Below are positions 6,313 through 7,927 of a stretch of DNA of 7,927 nt, piece after piece. Every line of letters starts with the position of its first letter. The stretch's first letter is position 1. The notes beneath the pieces are model-generated. The model made no database searches. It was not told the DNA's origin and was given only the letters and a program-made list of their open reading frames with translations. The stretch is from Candidatus Zixiibacteriota bacterium (GTDB taxonomy: Bacteria; Zixibacteria; MSB-5A5; GN15; PGXB01): contig DAOWOO010000048.1 of NCBI GenBank assembly GCA_030642025.1, forward strand, positions 1 to 7,927, in the 5' to 3' direction. Made by a program: the position numbers and the translations under genes.

Positions 6313-7512
6313 GTGGAAGATTTGATATATCTCGACAACGCCGCCACCTCTTGGCCCAAACCTGACGAGGTTTACGATTTAATGATCAGCCTCTACCGCG
6401 ATTGTGGTGTCAATCCCGGCCGCAGCGGATTTGACAAAGCGATCGAAGCCGGCAATATTGTGGAAGATTTAAGAAACCGTCTGACCCGCTTTTTCGGCGG
6501 TGACCAGGCAACCCCCGAAAGATTGTGTTTTGGCTACAATGCCACCGACGCCTTGAACCTTATCATACAGGGGCTGTTAAATTCGGGCGACCATGTTGTC
6601 ACCACCAATCTTGAGCATAATTCGGTGATCCGGCCGATCAACCACATGGTGCGTGATAACGGTGTTGAGGCTACCTTTGTACCGTTCGACAAGGACGGTT
6701 TCGTTAATCCCGATGATATCTCGAAAGCAATTAAGACGAACACAAAGCTGGTCATTATCAATCACGGTTCGAATGTCCTCGGCACTATTCAGCCGGTGAC
6801 TGAAATCGGCCTAATTTGCAGGGAAAAGGGTATTACCTTTGCTGTTGATACCGCCCAGACGGCCGGGATGGTTCCTGTTGATATGCAGAAAATGAATATC
6901 GACGTACTTGCCTTTACCGGCCATAAGTGCCTTATGGGTTCAACCGGTATCGGCGGGCTGTGTGTCCGGAACCATGTCGATATTCGTCACACACGTTCCG
7001 GCGGAACCGGGGTCCGCTCGGCTTTTCCGTATCATCTTGATGAGTACCCCTACCGGATGGAATACGGGACCCCCAACATGGTCGGTATTGCATCGCTCTG
7101 GGCCGGACAGGACTGGATCGAACGACAGGGCGGCGTGGAAAAAATCCACGCCCAGGAAATGATACTTGCCAATAAACTGGTTGACGGTTTCAAAAACATC
7201 GATGGTGTGATTGTGTACTGTTGCGACAGTATGGTCAATCATCTGGCAACCGTGACGATAAATATCGAGGGTCTTGAGGCCGGCGATGTCGGGATCATGC
7301 TCGACGTTGACTTCAATATCGCTACCCGAACCGGTTTGCACTGCGCCCCGCTGGTGCACAAACAATTAGGTATAGTTGGCATCCACGGTGCAACCCGTTT
7401 TGCAATCGGCCCGTTCAATACCGAGGCGCATATCGACGCCGCCATCAATGCGGTCTCAGAGATCGCCGTTCGGGCCAAAGAACGTACGGCGGTTAAATCA
7501 AACAATAAGTAG
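6313..7512 (+). CDS. Cysteine desulfurase family protein (class V PLP-dependent aminotransferase fold)
   Basis: A cytoplasmic PLP enzyme of 399 residues, predicted to take sulfur (or selenium) from cysteine (or selenocysteine) as a persulfide. It opens with Y-L-D-N-A-A-T-S-W-P-K-P (6-17). Visible active-site residues are His102 in L-E-H-N-S (ring-stacking position), Asp179 in V-D-T-A-Q-T-A-G (pyridine nitrogen), Gln182, Lys205 in F-T-G-H-K (Schiff-base lysine), and Cys344 in R-T-G-L-H-C-A-P-L (sulfur-accepting cysteine). The ending G-A-T-R-F-A-I-G-P-F-N-T is also typical. The short opening and the R-T-G-L-H-C-A-P-L-x-H-K block resemble the stand-alone class V family sometimes annotated as cysteine desulfurase family protein more than classical IscS. 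No iscU, sufU, sufBCD or tRNA-thiolation gene is adjacent, so the sulfur acceptor is unknown. Cys206 directly follows the PLP lysine, where glycine or a small residue is common. The gene ends in a strong terminator. Confidence 0.92.
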   Translation: MEDLIYLDNAATSWPKPDEVYDLMISLYRDCGVNPGRSGFDKAIEAGNIVEDLRNRLTRFFGGDQATPERLCFGYNATDALNLIIQGLLNSGDHVVTTNLEHNSVIRPINHMVRDNGVEATFVPFDKDGFVNPDDISKAIKTNTKLVIINHGSNVLGTIQPVTEIGLICREKGITFAVDTAQTAGMVPVDMQKMNIDVLAFTGHKCLMGSTGIGGLCVRNHVDIRHTRSGGTGVRSAFPYHLDEYPYRMEYGTPNMVGIASLWAGQDWIERQGGVEKIHAQEMILANKLVDGFKNIDGVIVYCCDSMVNHLATVTINIEGLEAGDVGIMLDVDFNIATRTGLHCAPLVHKQLGIVGIHGATRFAIGPFNTEAHIDAAINAVSEIAVRAKERTAVKSNNK

Positions 7513-7535
7513 TCTGAATAGAATCAAATATATCG

Positions 7536-7564
7536 GGCGGGATCTGCTACGGTCCCGCCTTTTT
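7536..7564 (+). terminator. Rho-independent terminator of the cysteine desulfurase-family gene
   Basis: GGCGGGA (7536-7542) pairs perfectly with TCCCGCC (7553-7559) around a 10-nt loop, followed directly by five T (7560-7564). It starts 23 nt after the stop codon and closes the plus-strand gene set. Confidence 0.92.
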
Positions 7565-7611
7565 ACGGATATCGATATTCAGGTAAGAGTCATGCTCGTA
7601 TAACTGTTATT

Positions 7612-7927
7612 TTGGCTCTTCTTCAGGGAATCAGGTATGATCAGGTTGCCGAACTTTATGATAAGAGTCGTCGTACCATACAAAACCGGGTTCGCCGCTT
7701 CAATGAGCGGGGTGTTGATGGTTTAATTGATAAGCAGAAGCCCGGAGCGCCTCGCAAAATCAGAGTTGAACAGAGCGATCGGTATCGTCAACTGATTGAG
7801 CAGTCAGAGTTGGCCGATCAAACGCACGCACGAAAATCAACAAACATGCGCATTTCGGAAATAGTCTATGAGGACTGGTATAAACCCGGAAAACTCTGCG
7901 ATGATACAGATTATGGCAGACCGAAGG
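7612..7927 (+). pseudogene. IS630-like transposase N-terminal helix-turn-helix fragment, apparently degraded
   Basis: The frame encodes L-L-Q-G-I-R-Y-D-Q-V-A-E-L-Y-D-K-S-R-R-T-I-Q, then R-V-R-R-F-N-E-R-G-V-D-G-L-I-D and K-P-G-A-P-R-K-I. This is the DNA-binding helix-turn-helix and linker layout of IS630-family transposases. The only standard start in frame is TTG 7612, which falls close to the first helix and has no clear ribosome site. The frame is open upstream to 7522, so the original 5' end is probably lost or non-standard. Similarity that I can recognise stops after A-D-Q-T-H (codon 72, about 7827), where a tryptophan and the start of the catalytic region would be expected. The remaining 33 codons (A-R-K-S-T-N-M-R-I-S-E-I onward) look unrelated, and the other two plus frames are closed there. 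ATG 7846 could begin a separate gene, but no ribosome site supports it. No DDE catalytic residues or terminal inverted repeats are in the window. Confidence 0.6.

Noticed and set aside
6940..7365. Minus-strand open frame opposite the cysteine desulfurase-family gene
   Set aside because: It is antisense to a strongly conserved enzyme with an intact active site, and no start signal or domain supports it.
7569..7578. Palindrome ATATCGATAT just after the terminator
   Set aside because: It is a 10-bp AT-rich palindrome with no second copy noticed and no link to a transposon end; probably chance.
1..7927. Search for CRISPR arrays, tRNA genes or rRNA genes
   Set aside because: I saw no regularly spaced repeats, no cloverleaf-like segment and no rRNA-like sequence; nearly all of the window is protein-coding.

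Overview
The window looks like ordinary chromosomal DNA of an uncultured or little-studied Gram-negative bacterium, with a decayed mobile element at the right edge. Three traits fit the Bacteroidetes/FCB side of the tree: the R-K-S-N-T-E-P substrate loop and S-H-N-P-x-x-W-N-A-L-K active-site block of the GlmM protein, a TonB-receptor-like protein with an N-terminal carboxypeptidase-regulatory-like domain, and use of TTG and GTG starts with mostly short Shine-Dalgarno sequences. A candidate phylum of that group such as Zixibacteria is possible, but this is a low-confidence inference.

Left part, minus strand (1-2754): an amino-sugar operon reading right to left, glmM then glmS, 17 nt apart. GlmM converts glucosamine-6-phosphate to glucosamine-1-phosphate, and GlmS makes glucosamine-6-phosphate from fructose-6-phosphate and glutamine. 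Together they supply precursors for UDP-GlcNAc, peptidoglycan and LPS. glmS runs off the left edge: 460 codons are present and about 150 are missing. Inside glmS is a sharply bounded 40-nt tract with no C on the coding strand, where the almost invariant A-C-G-T-S sugar-phosphate motif reads V-C-G-I-F.

Middle (2755-3713): a divergent intergenic region with a strong sigma70-type promoter overlapped by an inverted repeat, then a plus-strand alpha/beta-hydrolase gene.

Right-centre (3714-7564): a 766-residue outer-membrane beta-barrel protein of the TonB-dependent receptor type, then a class V PLP enzyme of the cysteine desulfurase family that ends in a clear Rho-independent terminator. These genes share a strand, but gaps of 173 and 125 nt and separate promoter-like signals suggest they need not be one operon.

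Right edge (7565-7927): an IS630-like transposase N-terminal helix-turn-helix fragment with no normal start. Its recognisable similarity stops near 7828, although the frame stays open to the window end.

I found no RNA genes, CRISPR arrays or complete insertion sequence, and no clear new multi-gene system. The glmS tract is the most unusual signal.
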